Below, one piece after another: positions 45,709 to 57,542 of a stretch of DNA of 64,000 nt. This stretch comes from Lantana camara. Its lineage: Eukaryota > Streptophyta > Magnoliopsida > Lamiales > Verbenaceae. The DNA lies in contig CM074857.1 in assembly GCA_037501455.1 (NCBI GenBank), forward strand, positions 109,029,501-109,093,500. Direction: 5' to 3'. Under the pieces are notes generated by a model. It was given only the letters and a program-made list of their open reading frames with translations, searched no databases and was not told where the DNA came from. Each line of letters starts with the position of its first letter. The first letter of the stretch is position 1. Both the position numbers and the translations under genes were made by a program.

Positions 45709-45881
45709 ATGTTCTCGCCAAAACCGTTCTCCTGTGCCAATGTGTGAAATCGCTCTGCTTCGCCGTTTCGTAACTCTAACTCTAATGAAACCTGAACTGA
45801 GTCAAATAAACACATAAATGCATCAAACGGCTCCAGGATATCGTCTATTTAACGCTTAAAATCATGCAATTTCTACACACA

Positions 45882-47594
45882 ACAAAATCTCCCACACTTG
45901 AACATTGCTCGTCCCTGAGTAATACCAAAATTAAGAAAACACACCCTCATCAAACCTTCTCCTCTAAGCAATCATCAGCCTTCGCCTAAACAAGTCTAGC
46001 CAATCAAATCAAATACTCGCAAACAGGAAATCCTCAAAATTTAATATGAAAAGTAAACCCTTGTGTAGTGTGTGAGTCAAACGATACAATGTACAAAAAT
46101 TAGAACGACAACTTCACAATTTCCTCATAAGCTCCAATCATCAACTTTGGAATACACTCTTCGCACCTATCTCCACTAATGGAATTAAGTCAAGACTTCG
46201 GATCAGTACGTCTTTCGGGCTTGTATTGTAGGCTTAGGGTGAGGTTACGGAAATTTGGATCAAGTGACTACTCACCAAGCTTATATCATTTATTCTAATC
46301 AACACATGTACACTTCTATTCACCATTAACATTAAGAATTTTGCCTCAGTCTTCAATTGAATCCCACATTTTCAAATTCACCCTTTGCACAATCTTATTT
46401 TGTTTTTCTTCTTTGCTCTTTCTCTTTTCATATCTTTTCCTTTCACTCTTTTTTTTTTCTTTCTTCTTTCTTTTTCACAATAACTCCTCATTCTCACTCA
46501 ATCGCAATAACAAATAAAAAGGGGTCTAAGAATAGATACTCATCATACCGAATCAAATGAGCAAGCCTTGGTGAACAAATTATCAAGGTAGGTACTTCTA
46601 TGTTGTGCTTTAGCTTATAATGTGGCTACAAAAATCTTTGCACAACAATTAGGCTCAGCGGGGTCAATAGGTCTGCATTATTTAGTGAAAACGGCTAAGT
46701 AGAAAAGCTAAAAATCCTCCGACAACGAATGCCTACTTCACTTCCTTAGTCCTTCATTAATTCAAAATTTTGCCTCGATAGGACTAAAATGCATCCTAAT
46801 CAACTCTTAGACTTATTCGGAAATTATCAACTCATCTCTCTAAGTTAAGTACATTATTTCGTAAAACAGTGCTCAAAATATAAGGGCTTATTAACACACT
46901 AAATCATCAAATCTCATGCAACTTTCTTCAATTCAAAAAGCCTAACTTATTCTAGCAAAAGCTCAACGATCAAACTTCAAAGAAAAAGTTCAAAATGAGG
47001 GAAAATTTTCAAAAAATTTCAAAATTACTCGAATTTTAGCAATTTACAAGTGAAATTGCATCTACTCATGCACATATTCAATAAAGCTCATAGCAAGAAT
47101 GCACATTCTTCCTCCACACTTAAACTTTGCAATGTCCTCATGCAATTTAAAGAATTAAAGGGTTAGGGCACTTCCTGATTACTGACGAACCGGCAACGTG
47201 CTAGCAAAGATTCCAACCCTGAACAAGTGACTAAAAACACGGATCAAGTGTACAGGCAATTGATAATCAACATGCATCCAACAAGTATAATAATAGTCAC
47301 AAATTCATAAAAATAAAAGCACCATTGCATAAACCAAGTCAGAAAACCGAACATAGCAAAAAGTTAAGTGTAGACAACTATCCAAACATAATAAAGCATA
47401 AACGAAACAAATGTCTCGAACTCTGGGGAAAAAATATCAAGATAACAAAATCAGGGTGATGGGGGTCCTCCAAAATACTGATCCAAGCGAGCACTGAACC
47501 CGTCTAACTTGGCCTCCAAAATAGCTGTTATGCGTGCTCCGAGGGGAATAACTAGGAACACCCTTCCTCAAGGGAAAGGATCTCCACACCTCCT
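45882..47594. other. Element D interior, 3' part, no intact gene
   Basis: AT-rich DNA with only short frames. The remnant up to 47594 continues the minus-strand ORF cut by solo LTR A4. A C/T-rich tract lies at about 46385-46480. No polymerase motifs were seen in any frame. Confidence 0.5.
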
Positions 47595-49751
47595 TGTTGG
47601 GAATGGTGCCCTGAAAATTCAATTTATTGAATTAATAAAACTGAATTTACAGCGAGTTGTGAGTATTTCACATATTAATAATTAATGACGTGTGGTGGTA
47701 TTCTCATATGAAATGTGTTTCATAGGAAAAGACTTTGAATACCGAAATCACGTGTCATTAAAGTTCTAGTCGGTAAGATAAGAATATGTTCTTATCAAGA
47801 CAATAACGTGGTTATATAAGATGATTAGTCTTTCGTCATAGGGAATGGTGATTCCAATTATAACACGTTGATGATTTTCAATAGGATTGGAAACATCGAA
47901 CCGGACCACTGAGATAATTCATTTTATACTGCTATCTAAAATGAATAAAATCTCAGGAAGCATTGTACTCTTAATCCTGATAATATTTCGGCTTTAGGCA
48001 TGTAGTGTTAGTCACTGTGACATACTCGAAGTGAGATCTCGGTAACGAGTGGCCAAAATACTTTGTATGTTCGGTGATTATATGAAATGCGCTAAAGAGT
48101 TATATTGATCGAGGAATCTGTGGCCTTGCTGGAAGATAAGAGATATCCTTGAAATAGATTTGCAAAAGTTCGAATTAAGACTTTGGCCAAAGCACTTCGC
48201 GTGATAACGTCACCGAAGTTGTATGTTGAATGTATTTCACATACAGAGAATTTGAACTTAAGGCAAATCAATAAATTTCAAATTGGAGATGAAAAATAAA
48301 TGATAGTAGTTGTAATTTATTTTTCATGGATATCTACACGGAGGAGTAAAATGTGAAATTATTCTAGATCGAGAAATTCGTGAATAATTTAATTAATTTT
48401 AGAGTGCAATAATATTTATTTAGTGGAATTAAATATTGTTAAACGACAATTAATTATTATTATGGGATGATAATATATTAATCCGTTTGGAGCTAAAATT
48501 AATTAGTCCTGCAGGTCACCCTGCAAGCCCCAATTGAAAAACCCAAAGAGAAAATATTAAAAGGAGAAAGAGAAATGAATTTTCAAAGTGTTTGAAAATG
48601 GCCAAGGAATTTATTTTAAGAAAATAAATTAAAGTTCCAAAGAGTTGGAAATGCCCAGAATTTTATTTTGGAGAAAAAAAAAACGGTGATGACGTGGCAT
48701 GCCACGTCAGCACGTGGGGCCCAGTTGGCGCTGACAGGGCGCCGCGTGGCACGCCATGTGGATGGCTGAGATTGTGCCACGTCATCGAGCATGAACGACC
48801 CAGATTTGATTTGGGCCGGACGGGTCAAACGGGTCGGTCAACGGATAGGGTCGGATCGGACCCGGACACGTGGCCGAATGAGAATCGGCCACGTCATCCC
48901 CAAACCCTAGGCCGCGGGTGAAATACACGCGTCGCCTTGTGGTGGCGCGTGAGGGCGCGTCCGGCGTCGGAACGGCGCGTGGTCGGAGGCGCTGGATTCG
49001 TGGCGACGAGACCTTGAACGTGCTCACCTCGGTTTTTGTGTCTAAGTTGGCTACGCAAGTGGGGATGTGAAATGACCATTTTTCCCTTGCTTTTGTATCT
49101 AAAATGACCGTTTTGCCCTCGGGTATTTACCTATAAATAGGCTGACCCCCCTCCCTCATTTCCCATTTAATTTTGGGATGGTTTTGGCCAAATTTTGGCT
49201 TTGAAATCAAATCCCTTTTTCTCCTAGTTAATTCCGATTTATTTTGGAATTAATTTTAATTAGGTGTTTGTATAAAACGACTAATTTCGGGAGATTAAAC
49301 CCTGAAAAGGGTTTCCTAGTTTAAAGTTTTATTTTTTCTAAGTATTTAGAGAAATACTTTCGGAGCCCACACTCCGAGGGTGTCCTTGGGGTTATTGCAG
49401 GGAAGCTCTGCCGATTTCACGAGGAGATCGGGTATCGGGTTCACGGGAGGTGAATTCGGGAGCTGGAAAAATGCCGTTAGATAGCCATGTTTGCAGTACG
49501 GTAATATTTTACAGTTGTTTTATTTTAAGCAAGATAAATTATGTGCTCTTAAGTGTTAATTGCATGTTAGATATTTATCTGCTTAAGTGATTTAAAATTT
49601 ATTATCAATTACATGTATATACTTGAGTAGATCCGGCTAGTCTTCCGCTATTGTATTAAAATGTTTTAGAAATATTTTAATACTTGTATTATATTAAAAA
49701 AATTTAAAATGTGGTCCCGGACCGCTACTGTTCTGGGCCCGCCTCTCAGCA
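47595..49751 (+). mobile_element. Solo LTR, family A copy A4 (2157 bp)
   Basis: Starts TGTTGGGAATGGTGCCC and ends GCCTCTCAGCA, flanked by perfect TSD CTCCT (47590-47594, 49752-49756). TATAAATA lies at 49132-49139, about 620 bp before the end. It interrupts the minus-strand ORF of element D. The first 16 bases are near-identical to A1. No internal region. Confidence 0.9.
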
Positions 49752-50211
49752 CTCCTCTCGCTGAGTCTCGCTCCATCTGGGTAAAGAAGTGGTGACATTG
49801 GCTGGAAACTGAAGAATCTCTCGAATTATGCTCACACTCCAAGTCCGAGTCTCCATATCATCAAGAGTGAAGGTCAAAGTGTTGTCTACCGGATCAAAAT
49901 TCATTGTATGGAAGAAAGCAGCGGTCATATTTCCATAAGTCATATCCCTCATTTCAAGAAAAGGCACCAACCTATGTTATTGAAAAGCCTCCGCACTCAT
50001 TCCAAACCTCCAATCTATCCATCTGGTCGAAGAATTTAGTACCCACAATATTCCTTGTTGGATTCCTTTGGAAAGGGTTCCCAAAGACATTAACTGTTAC
50101 GTTCTCCGACTCAAAAGATTGGTGGTCTAATCTGGATGACGTAGTGAAAGGTTCCGGGACTTTAGAGCGCTTAGTGCGACCCATTGTACCTGAATCAAAC
50201 AATGATAGCAA
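49746..50211 (-). pseudogene. Element D extra ORF (Athila-type plant transposon protein)
   Basis: On the minus strand a frame containing MGRTKRSKVPEPFTTSSRLD (ATG near 50184) runs to a stop at 49972. A shifted frame then continues (VPFLEMRDMTYGNM, FTLDDMETRTWSVSIIREIL) until solo LTR A4 cuts it. The layout, a receptor-like 'F..LVPF..' block then 'I..IL', recalls the plant transposon protein encoded by Athila-type internal regions. Its function is unknown. Family assignment is tentative. Confidence 0.55.
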
Positions 50212-50744
50212 AGCAAAGTACTAAGAAATCAATCACGAGTCACATAGATAATTCATCAAACACCTTGTGTGCTTAAGCCTAGTGGGTGAGTCTTAACTCA
50301 GATTATTCACTCTATTCAACCTCAAATTCGCACTAGCTTAATTACTACAATTCAAGCTCATAATTCTCTACCTTCAACTCCGAAATTCAAAAACAAGGCT
50401 ACCTAGAACTTTAGGATTCTTCAAAATTTTAACCCAATTCAAGTTAACTTCAATTTAAAGCATCAATCCTAATTCTAGCATAGTTAACCTCTCAAAATTC
50501 ATCAATTTAATCTCAAGGTGATCTCTAACCCACAATTCAATCCTAATTCTCATCCCTTAGATTGGAAAAATTAGCTCCAAAAAAAAAAAAAAAAACTCTA
50601 AAACAAAGGAGTGGTAACTTACTTTGATTCACAAAAGAGTAAAGAATGAAACTTGGTAGGGAAGCTTCTTGCTAGTTAGTTGAAGATGATTGACCCAAGG
50701 GAACAATTGAATCTCTAGTAAGGTGGGATAAGTGGATGCAAGTG

Positions 50745-50752
50745 TATTTATA
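50745..50752 (-). promoter_or_regulatory. TATA box upstream of the element D extra ORF
   Basis: The minus strand reads CCTATAAATACACTTGC here, about 560 bp upstream of the ORF. The GGGCGTTA motif cluster at 50851-51010 lies just upstream of it, repeating the order seen in the LTR. Confidence 0.55.
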
Positions 50753-50850
50753 GGTTTGGGGGAAAGAAAACCGAAATTGGGTAGGACAAGACTTAAATTA
50801 ACCCTAAAAACGTGGTCCTAAAATCCAATCTCCGCCAATCGGACTGGTGA

Positions 50851-51010
50851 CGGGCGTTACCCCTGTCGATCAACACGCCTGTGTCCATTAACGGGCGTTA
50901 CCAAAAAATTAAAGCAATGGTGTAACGCCCGTTACATTTAGTAACTGGTACGTCTAATCTTATTAACGGGCGTTAGCGAAAATTACTAACAATGGTGTAA
51001 CGCCCATTAC
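50851..51010. repeat. GGGCGTTACC motif cluster inside element D
   Basis: At least five TAACGCCCGTTA-type motifs as in the LTR clusters at 45579 and 55158. It lies 100-260 bp upstream of an internal TATA box on the minus strand. Confidence 0.8.
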
Positions 51011-51454
51011 TCAAGACTCCGCCCAAAACTTATGTAAAATACAAACACACAATTAATGGTGCTCAATCCCCGTCAATCAACTGAAATTAACTCATAATAT
51101 TCAATCAAATCACATTGCACCATTTTCAAATAAACACATAATTACCCTTAAAAATTTATATCAACGATTCATTCTCCTCAATCAATACAATTCAACCATG
51201 CACAATCATACTAATAAATTAAATGGACCTCAATATTGACAATGACGCTCGAATCACGACCCTCTCCATCTAGCACCTGGCTACCTAGTACACCGTCAAG
51301 TTACCTGCAACGAGAGAGACAACTCAATTATTCCGAGAAAACAAGGACTACAGGAACGAAAACAACGGAAACAAAAACAAACAAGAGAAAAGGAAAAGGA
51401 AAAAGTTAGTTCTAAGTTATAGTCGTTAGCTTGACTGCAGAAACCAATATGGGA

Positions 51455-52180
51455 TTAGTAATTCCCAAGCAACGAGTCATAAGGAGTGACCTCGTTCTTG
51501 TTACTCTCGAACCCAGAGCTTGATCTCCAAACATCTAAATCCAAAGCATCCTTCATTCTCGCTCTCTGAAACTTCGTTCCTTTCTGCCAATCAACTGTAT
51601 CTCTTTGCTTCGTATACAGAGTTTCTCCTTCGGGCATATTATTGACAACCTTAATCATGCAACACTTATCTGGACTTGCGGATGGTGTCCTGGAACCAAA
51701 GTTCCTGAACTCCATTCTTTCATCTCCTATTTTGAATGTGAGTCGTCCATTCTGAACATCAATATCTGCTCCGGCCCTAGCCAGAAACGGTCTTCCAAGT
51801 ATCAATGGCATCCTCTCATCGCTCTCAATATCAAGAACTACAAAATTAGTGGGAATATGAAATTTTCCAACTTTTACCAAAATGTCTTCCAAAATTCTTG
51901 TCGGATATTTCACCGATCTATCTGCTAATTGGAGTGTCATATTTGTCGGCATGAGCTCTTTCACTCCTAATTTCCTGCAAGTAGATAATGGAATTAAACT
52001 CACGCTAGCTCCTAAATCACATAGAACATTATGACATTGTAAAGAACCAATAGTAAGGGGTATTGAAAAACTCCCTGGATCTTTAAGCTTTGGAGGAAGC
52101 TTATGTTGAATAACAGCATTGCATTCCTCAGTAAGTATCATAGTAGTGAAGTTCTCGGGCTTCTCCTTGCTTGAAATCAC
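51455..52180 (-). pseudogene. Element D aspartic protease region
   Basis: A minus-strand frame of 241 codons carries a retropepsin active site, DLGASVSLIPLS, and the downstream ILGRPFLA motif seen in Ty3/Gypsy Athila-type protease domains. It ends with a stop at 51455. The reverse transcriptase expected next is absent; non-coding DNA follows. The frame is separated from gag by a stop near 52196. Confidence 0.85.
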
Positions 52181-52195
52181 CTCTTGAATAACTTC

Positions 52196-53488
52196 TTACT
52201 CCAGTTTCTCATTCTTAAAATCCATTTTCTCGTCAGCCTTCTCAAGTACTCCTTTTTCAAGCACAACCTCCTTAACACCCGAACTTGCACACCCGTTCGG
52301 TCCTTCTGTATCTCTATTGTCTCCTACAACTATGGCCTGGCATTGCTCCTTTGGATTTTTTTCAGTTTGACTTGGTATCATTCCTGGGCCTCGTAGATTC
52401 AAAGATTGGGCAATCTGACTTACCACTTGATCTACTTGGGCTTCCAACTTCTGATGTCGACCTGTAGACACGGTTATGAACTTTTCAAGCGCAACCTCCC
52501 AACCCTGCTTCTGCCCCTGCTGATGTGGTGAAACATTAAATTGGGCTGGTGGTCGTGGTTGAAATTGCTGCCTAGGTGGGAACTGTGGCCTTGGTTGGGG
52601 TGGTTGTTGAACATTCTGATTATTAGACCACGAAAAATTAGGGTGGTTCTTCCTTCTTGGATTGTAGGTGTTTGAGTAGGGATCATGTGCTGGTTTGAAG
52701 TTATTTGCGTAATTCACCTGCTCTTGTACCTGTTCTCCTACATTGGTATGAGGACACATATAAAATCATGTGGACCACTACAGATTTCACATGTTACCTG
52801 AACTGGTTGGGATTGTATCCCAACTGCATTGACAGTTAGTTGGTCCAGTTTCTTGTTAAGTGCTTCAAATTTAGCATGGATGGTGGTTAAACCATGTAAC
52901 TCTATGGCTCTTATTTGCACCTTTGCTGGTTGTGAATGGCTCCTTTCATGCACAAAACATCGTTCTATGACATGTTATCCAATAACTCAATAGCAACTGC
53001 TTCAGATTTGGCTAAGAATGCTCCACCAGCTGTGGCATCCATCGCTCCTCTAAACGTAGGGGACATCCCATTGTAAAAAGTCTGAATCAATAACCATCCG
53101 GGAATTCCGTGATGTGGACACTTCTTCTGCAAATCCTTAAATCTTTCCCAAGCTTCATTGAAAGACTCTCCATCCAACTGCCTGAAACCTTGGATATTGT
53201 TCCTGTACTTCGTAGTTTTGCTCAGTGGAAAGAACTTTGCTAGGAAAGCCTGCGATAATGCTGCCCAAGTCTGAAAAGATTCATTTGGGATAGTACTCAA
53301 CCATGCTTTAGCTCGATCCCTAAGTGAAAAGGGAAAAAGCCTAACTCGGATAGCATCAGTAGTGACATTATGAATTTGGAAGGTATCACAAACTTCCAAA
53401 AAATACTCCAAATATGAAGTTGGATCCTCCAAAGATAGTCCTGAAAACGGATTATTCTGCAACAAATTTATGATAGCTGGTTTAATCT
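52196..53488 (-). pseudogene. Element D gag, N-terminally truncated
   Basis: Reads from 53488 downward: FEIKPAI-like start, then the Gag core (PFSLRDRAKAWLSTIPNESF, FPLSKTTKYRNNI, GESFNEAWERFKDL). After a break, a zinc-knuckle-like CEICSGPHDF and a Gln/Pro-rich part ending at a stop at 52196. Two frame breaks lie near 52965 and 52750. The normal N-terminal part and leader are missing; the right 2-kb repeat abuts the frame at 53489. Confidence 0.85.
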
Positions 53489-55525
53489 CAAAATTACCCC
53501 TGATTTTTTATTGTTATTTATTAAATGACTACAATGCCCTCAAGGACTATTTTGTAATATATGAAATATTAAGTTCTTGTTTTTGTTAATATTTATATAT
53601 CTAAGGGACTGTTAAAAAAAATTCAGCCTTTTTTCCTCCTCTCTTTCTGCTTCGATGGCTGCCTATTCATCGGCTTCTATCTCGATCAGAAGACCTCTCT
53701 TCTTCTCGAGCCACACAAAAACAGACTGGAATTGTATCTTTTCCCCAACAATGGGAACGAGAACCACCATAAATTAAGCAATGGGATTTGCGGAAATATT
53801 TATTTGAATATCACATCCCTTTCTTGTCAGATCTGTATTCAAACCCATATTTGAATGTATGTGTTATTATGTGTATAAGCGAGTGTTTTATTGTATTATT
53901 GATTAGGTTTTATTTCACATCTGGTATGTGTGCGTGTCCACATCTCTCTGCAGATTTATCACTCCCGTAAAAGAACGTTCTTCTTCTTCAAAAAAAAAAA
54001 AAGAACTCCTTTCTGAGTTTTTGATGGTGGTGTGTTGTAATTTGATTTTACTACAGTTAAAACCAATCGTGCAAGTGTACACTAACATACGCGTAGCACA
54101 ATAGGATCGAACCCACAGGGAAGGGAAATCAATCGCTACTGTCTATTTATCTCTAATCTAAAGACTTAACGAATTCGAGGTTATTCCTATTAATCTACTG
54201 ATGCAGAAATTAACAAGTAACTGAACTAAAATTTGCAATTAACAATTTAAATACGTGAATTTACTTCAGTAAACTAAACAGGCAGGGGAAAAGCTTTGAA
54301 TCATACAATCAAGAGCCAATGCGATACCCGTTGACAAGTGTAATTCTACAACCTAGTCACTTATATTTGAATTACCCTCTCTCGAGGTGTAACCAAGTGC
54401 TTAATTAGTGTTCAATGTTGCTCTCACAATCACCAATAGTTAATTAAACCATAGGAACAAGACTAGTGTAATTCAATATTCTAGTGGCTCGGCATGGAAT
54501 AAGATTACTGTTGTATAAGCTAGGACCAAATCTCTTTGAACCCTACAACTCACAAGTATTGAAAACCCTCTAAACTACCATCACTCTTTCGATTTATAGG
54601 TAATTGTGACATATGCTGCGGGTGATCAGGCCATCGCAAGTAAATTCAAACCAGTTTTCAAACTAAGGATTAACACAAGTCACTCAAGTATCTCATCAAA
54701 CATCCATCATGCAATCATCATCACTTCGCCCTAGCCCTAGATAATTAGCTATTCATAATTGAAGTAAAAATCATAAAGCTAAAGGAAACTGCATTAACAT
54801 AAATCATGGTCAACGAATCTAAATAAAGTCTAACAATTAAACTCATAATCATTCAGCAAAACTCCAGAACAAAACTAGCATAAAAACTAAAACTAAAAAT
54901 CAAAGGAATTAGTTTAGGAATTAAAGCAACAATAAAACCAAAGATTGTTCTCGGAATTCAATCCTGTCGTCTTCTCGAATTCTCTAAAAATCTTCTGAAC
55001 CTCTGAGTCTTCTTCCAAACCCTAGGTCTTGACTTGGAAGTGAAACTCTTTTTCTCTATCTAACTCTAATCTAGGTCACGAACGGAAGAAAATCTCCCAC
55101 AAAAAGACTCCAAAACGCACATATATAGCAACCCTAGGAGAGTTCTCGCCGCCCTAGGTAACGGGCGTTACCAATTTTTTCCTTCCCATTGTTAACGCCC
55201 GTTAATGGCCTGAATCGCATTAATGTTGTTATTGGTAACGGGCGTTACCTAATTCTTTCTGCGTAGGGGTAACAGGCGTTACTCCTCTGTTCTCGCCAAA
55301 ACCGTTCTCCTGTGGCTATTAACGGGAGTTACTCCTTTAGTACTGCTAAATGGTAATGGGAGTTACCACTTTTTCTTCCAAAAATGTGTGAAATCGCTCT
55401 GCTTTACCGTTTCGTAACTCCAACTCTAATGACACCTGAACTGAGTCAAATAAACACATAAACGCATCAAACGGCTCCAGAATATCGTCTATTTAACACT
55501 TAAAATCATGCAATTTCTACACACA
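53489..55525 (-). repeat. Element D right (5') LTR-containing repeat
   Basis: 2037 bp copy of 43911-45881. On the minus strand it starts TGTGTGTAGAAATTGC at 55525 and runs to AAAATTTTGA-like sequence at 53489, where it fuses to truncated gag. It includes the motif cluster at 55158-55366. Confidence 0.8.
53655..53777 (+). other. Small ORF resembling a plastid transit peptide, right copy
   Basis: Encodes the same 40 residues as 44078-44200; the two substitutions noticed within it are synonymous third positions. With only two differences, this is not evidence of selection. Confidence 0.35.
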
Positions 55526-55860
55526 GCATGGTGTGGTGGCGATTTGGGTTTGTGGTGGTGGTGGCAAGATTTTTACTGGTGATTTGGGGTTGTGGTGGTG
55601 GCGTGGTGGCGAGATTGTTGATGCCTGTCGGCGATTTACGGTTGTGGTGGTAGTGTGGGGGCGATTTGGGGTTGTGGTGGTCGGATTGTTGTAAATTTGG
55701 GTTTGTGGTGGTGGTGATGAGATTATTTGTCGGCGATTTGGGATTGTGGTGGTGATGTTAGGATTGTTGTCAGCAATTTGTGGTGGTGGTGATTGGACTT
55801 GCAACGGCGGAGCGGAGTGTTGGTGTCTTGGTGAAGACGATGAGGAAAGGGAACCGATTT
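55526..55860. repeat. Degenerate GGT-rich minisatellite
   Basis: Irregular repeats of GGCGATTTGGGGTTGTGGTGGTG-type words, about 20-50 bp apart. The Pro/Thr-rich frame on the minus strand is a by-product. A T tract of about 25 follows at 55861. Confidence 0.7.
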
Positions 55861-56460
55861 GTTTTTTTTTTTTTTTTTTTTTTTTAATTTATTGTATTTT
55901 ATCTTTTAATTTATTTTTATTAAATACACTGAATTAGAGAGTTATTATTATTACTAGTTGTTGGTGTCGCTTATAATACCTAATGTACCCACTATCTATT
56001 CTGATATCATTTAATGCGAAAAGAAGAATCCTGTTCGCTAGAGGATAAGCGAACAGGAATTAAAGGGATGAAAGAGTCTCTCGGAGATAGGGACCTGAAT
56101 ATGATAATGGAGGCTAATATTTATGTTTATCAAAAGAAAGGGAATAGATTGGATAGGGACTGAGGTTTCTATCAGATTGAAAAAGGATAAGCAGAGATCT
56201 AGGATAAATCGGAAAGGAGAAACCCTAAAACTTAACTATAAATAAGAGGAACAAGGTACAAAAAAGGCATCAAGAGAGAAAAATAAGAAAACAATAACAA
56301 AGGGAGATAGGAGACGAAGAGAAAGGGGGACTAATTTAGAGATGGACGCGTCACTAGTAATTTCGTAAACTCGATGCGTGTGCAAAAAAAGAAAAATTAT
56401 TATTTAAATATATTAAATTAAATTGTTCATCTTATTTGATGAGGCTAAATTACGCTCGTG
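55861..56460. other. Flank between element D and the second Tat element
   Basis: AT-rich DNA, including a T tract and a purine-rich stretch at 56030-56340. No gene recognised. The 5' border of the second Tat LTR lies somewhere near its end. Confidence 0.4.
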
Positions 56461-56997
56461 ACATGTAAGCGAAGACTTAGCCCAATCTCCGCATCGCAAC
56501 GTGGCGCATCAAGGACACTTCAAATCATACTTAGTGACTGGACGTTCCCCTCGAGGAAATTATCATCCCATCATCACAAAGGATTTTGACCTTCCTAAGC
56601 GCATGGACTATATTTCGGATATTGTTCAACCCTCGAGGGTGCCCCCAACTGACCCTCGACGGTGTTCCCAAATTGGCGCTCAAAAGTACCCCCTGACTTC
56701 ACAAGAGTAAGGCTATTCTTTCCAAGATCACATTTTTGGCCCAAGCGTCCCCTCGGACCAAGTGAGCCCATAAAGCCCTTATCCAAACCCGAGCGCTCCT
56801 AGCCCTCGATAATAATCTTAAAAGGCTCTCTGACACATCGTACATGCCCGCACACCTACCACTGTTTTCGCCACCAACCTTTTCACAGGCTTTTGTAGGA
56901 GATACCTTTCAGAGACTCCTCATTGCGCCACGTGTCTAGGGCAACATCAATGCAGGACCACATGTAGGCAATTACCAAAAGGGCCTTGACCCTCAAC

Positions 56998-57005
56998 TAT
57001 AAATA
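56998..57005 (+). promoter_or_regulatory. TATA box in the second Tat LTR
   Basis: ACTATAAATATATAG in the LTR, followed by a TC-rich leader, about 285 bp before the LTR end; comparable to TATAAATA at 20893 in Tat element 1. Confidence 0.6.
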
Positions 57006-57287
57006 TATAGATCTCACATATGCTCTGCAAGCAAGCTTCATCTTCTCAAGCTCTGTTTTAGATACTTCATCTTCTTCCTTCATCATCTGAGTTGAGCGTC
57101 GGAGAGCCAAATTAGGTATCATCCCCCATTCCCCTAGCTTAGCCTTCTGACCCTTTTGTGTTTGTTCCTAGCAGGTAGAACCCAATCATCTCTGGTGACC
57201 TTTGTCTGAACTTACAGTACCTGTTTCCCTACATAAACAAATTCTAAAGTGTTAGAGTTTGCCACCTTGGATCAGACCCGTCATTTT

Positions 57288-57304
57288 TGGCGCCGTCTGT
57301 GGGA
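57288..57304 (+). promoter_or_regulatory. Second Tat element primer-binding site
   Basis: TGGCGCCGTCTGTGGGA, identical to that at 21174-21190, a few bases after the LTR end at about 57283. Confidence 0.9.
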
Positions 57305-57542
57305 AGCCAGTCTTCTTTTCTTCTTTGCTAGTTGAGAAACAAACACTCTGATTCGCTATGGTAACTACAAGATCTGGAGCTGTTGGAGGCGGAGACAAGA
57401 TCTGAAGTTGCAGGCGCCCCGCCCACCGCCGGGGTCGTTCCTCCGTTGAAAGGACCTGTTGGGCCAGAGCAGACGATCGACCAAGAGGCGCTCGCAACCG
57501 GATGAGCCGGGGGATCTGATCCCAACCAAGATCTGAATCAAC

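Larger units (their letters stand above)
43911..45881 (-). repeat. Element D left (3') LTR-containing repeat
   Basis: 1971 bp, highly similar to 53489-55525; the main length difference is a stretch of about 66 bp present near 55316-55382 only on the right. On the minus strand the LTR-like part starts TGTGTGTAGAAATTGC at 45881, next to a PPT-like GTGTGGGAGATTTTGT. It contains CCTGTGGGTTCGATCC near 44530, typical of Athila-type LTR ends, and continues about 550 bp further. Confidence 0.8.
43911..55525 (-). mobile_element. Athila-like retroelement D lacking RT and integrase
   Basis: Two direct repeats of about 2 kb (43911-45881, 53489-55525) flank a minus-strand interior with gag, aspartic protease and one further ORF. 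Net of solo LTR A4 the interior is about 5.4 kb. There is no reverse transcriptase, RNase H or integrase, so it could move only with help. No primer-binding site is seen between the right repeat and gag, and the outer flanks show no TSD. The element is therefore deleted or rearranged at its 5' end. Confidence 0.75.

Noticed and set aside
55517..55804. Pro/Thr-rich minus-strand frame
   Set aside because: By-product of the GGT-rich minisatellite; irregular repeat and no domain.
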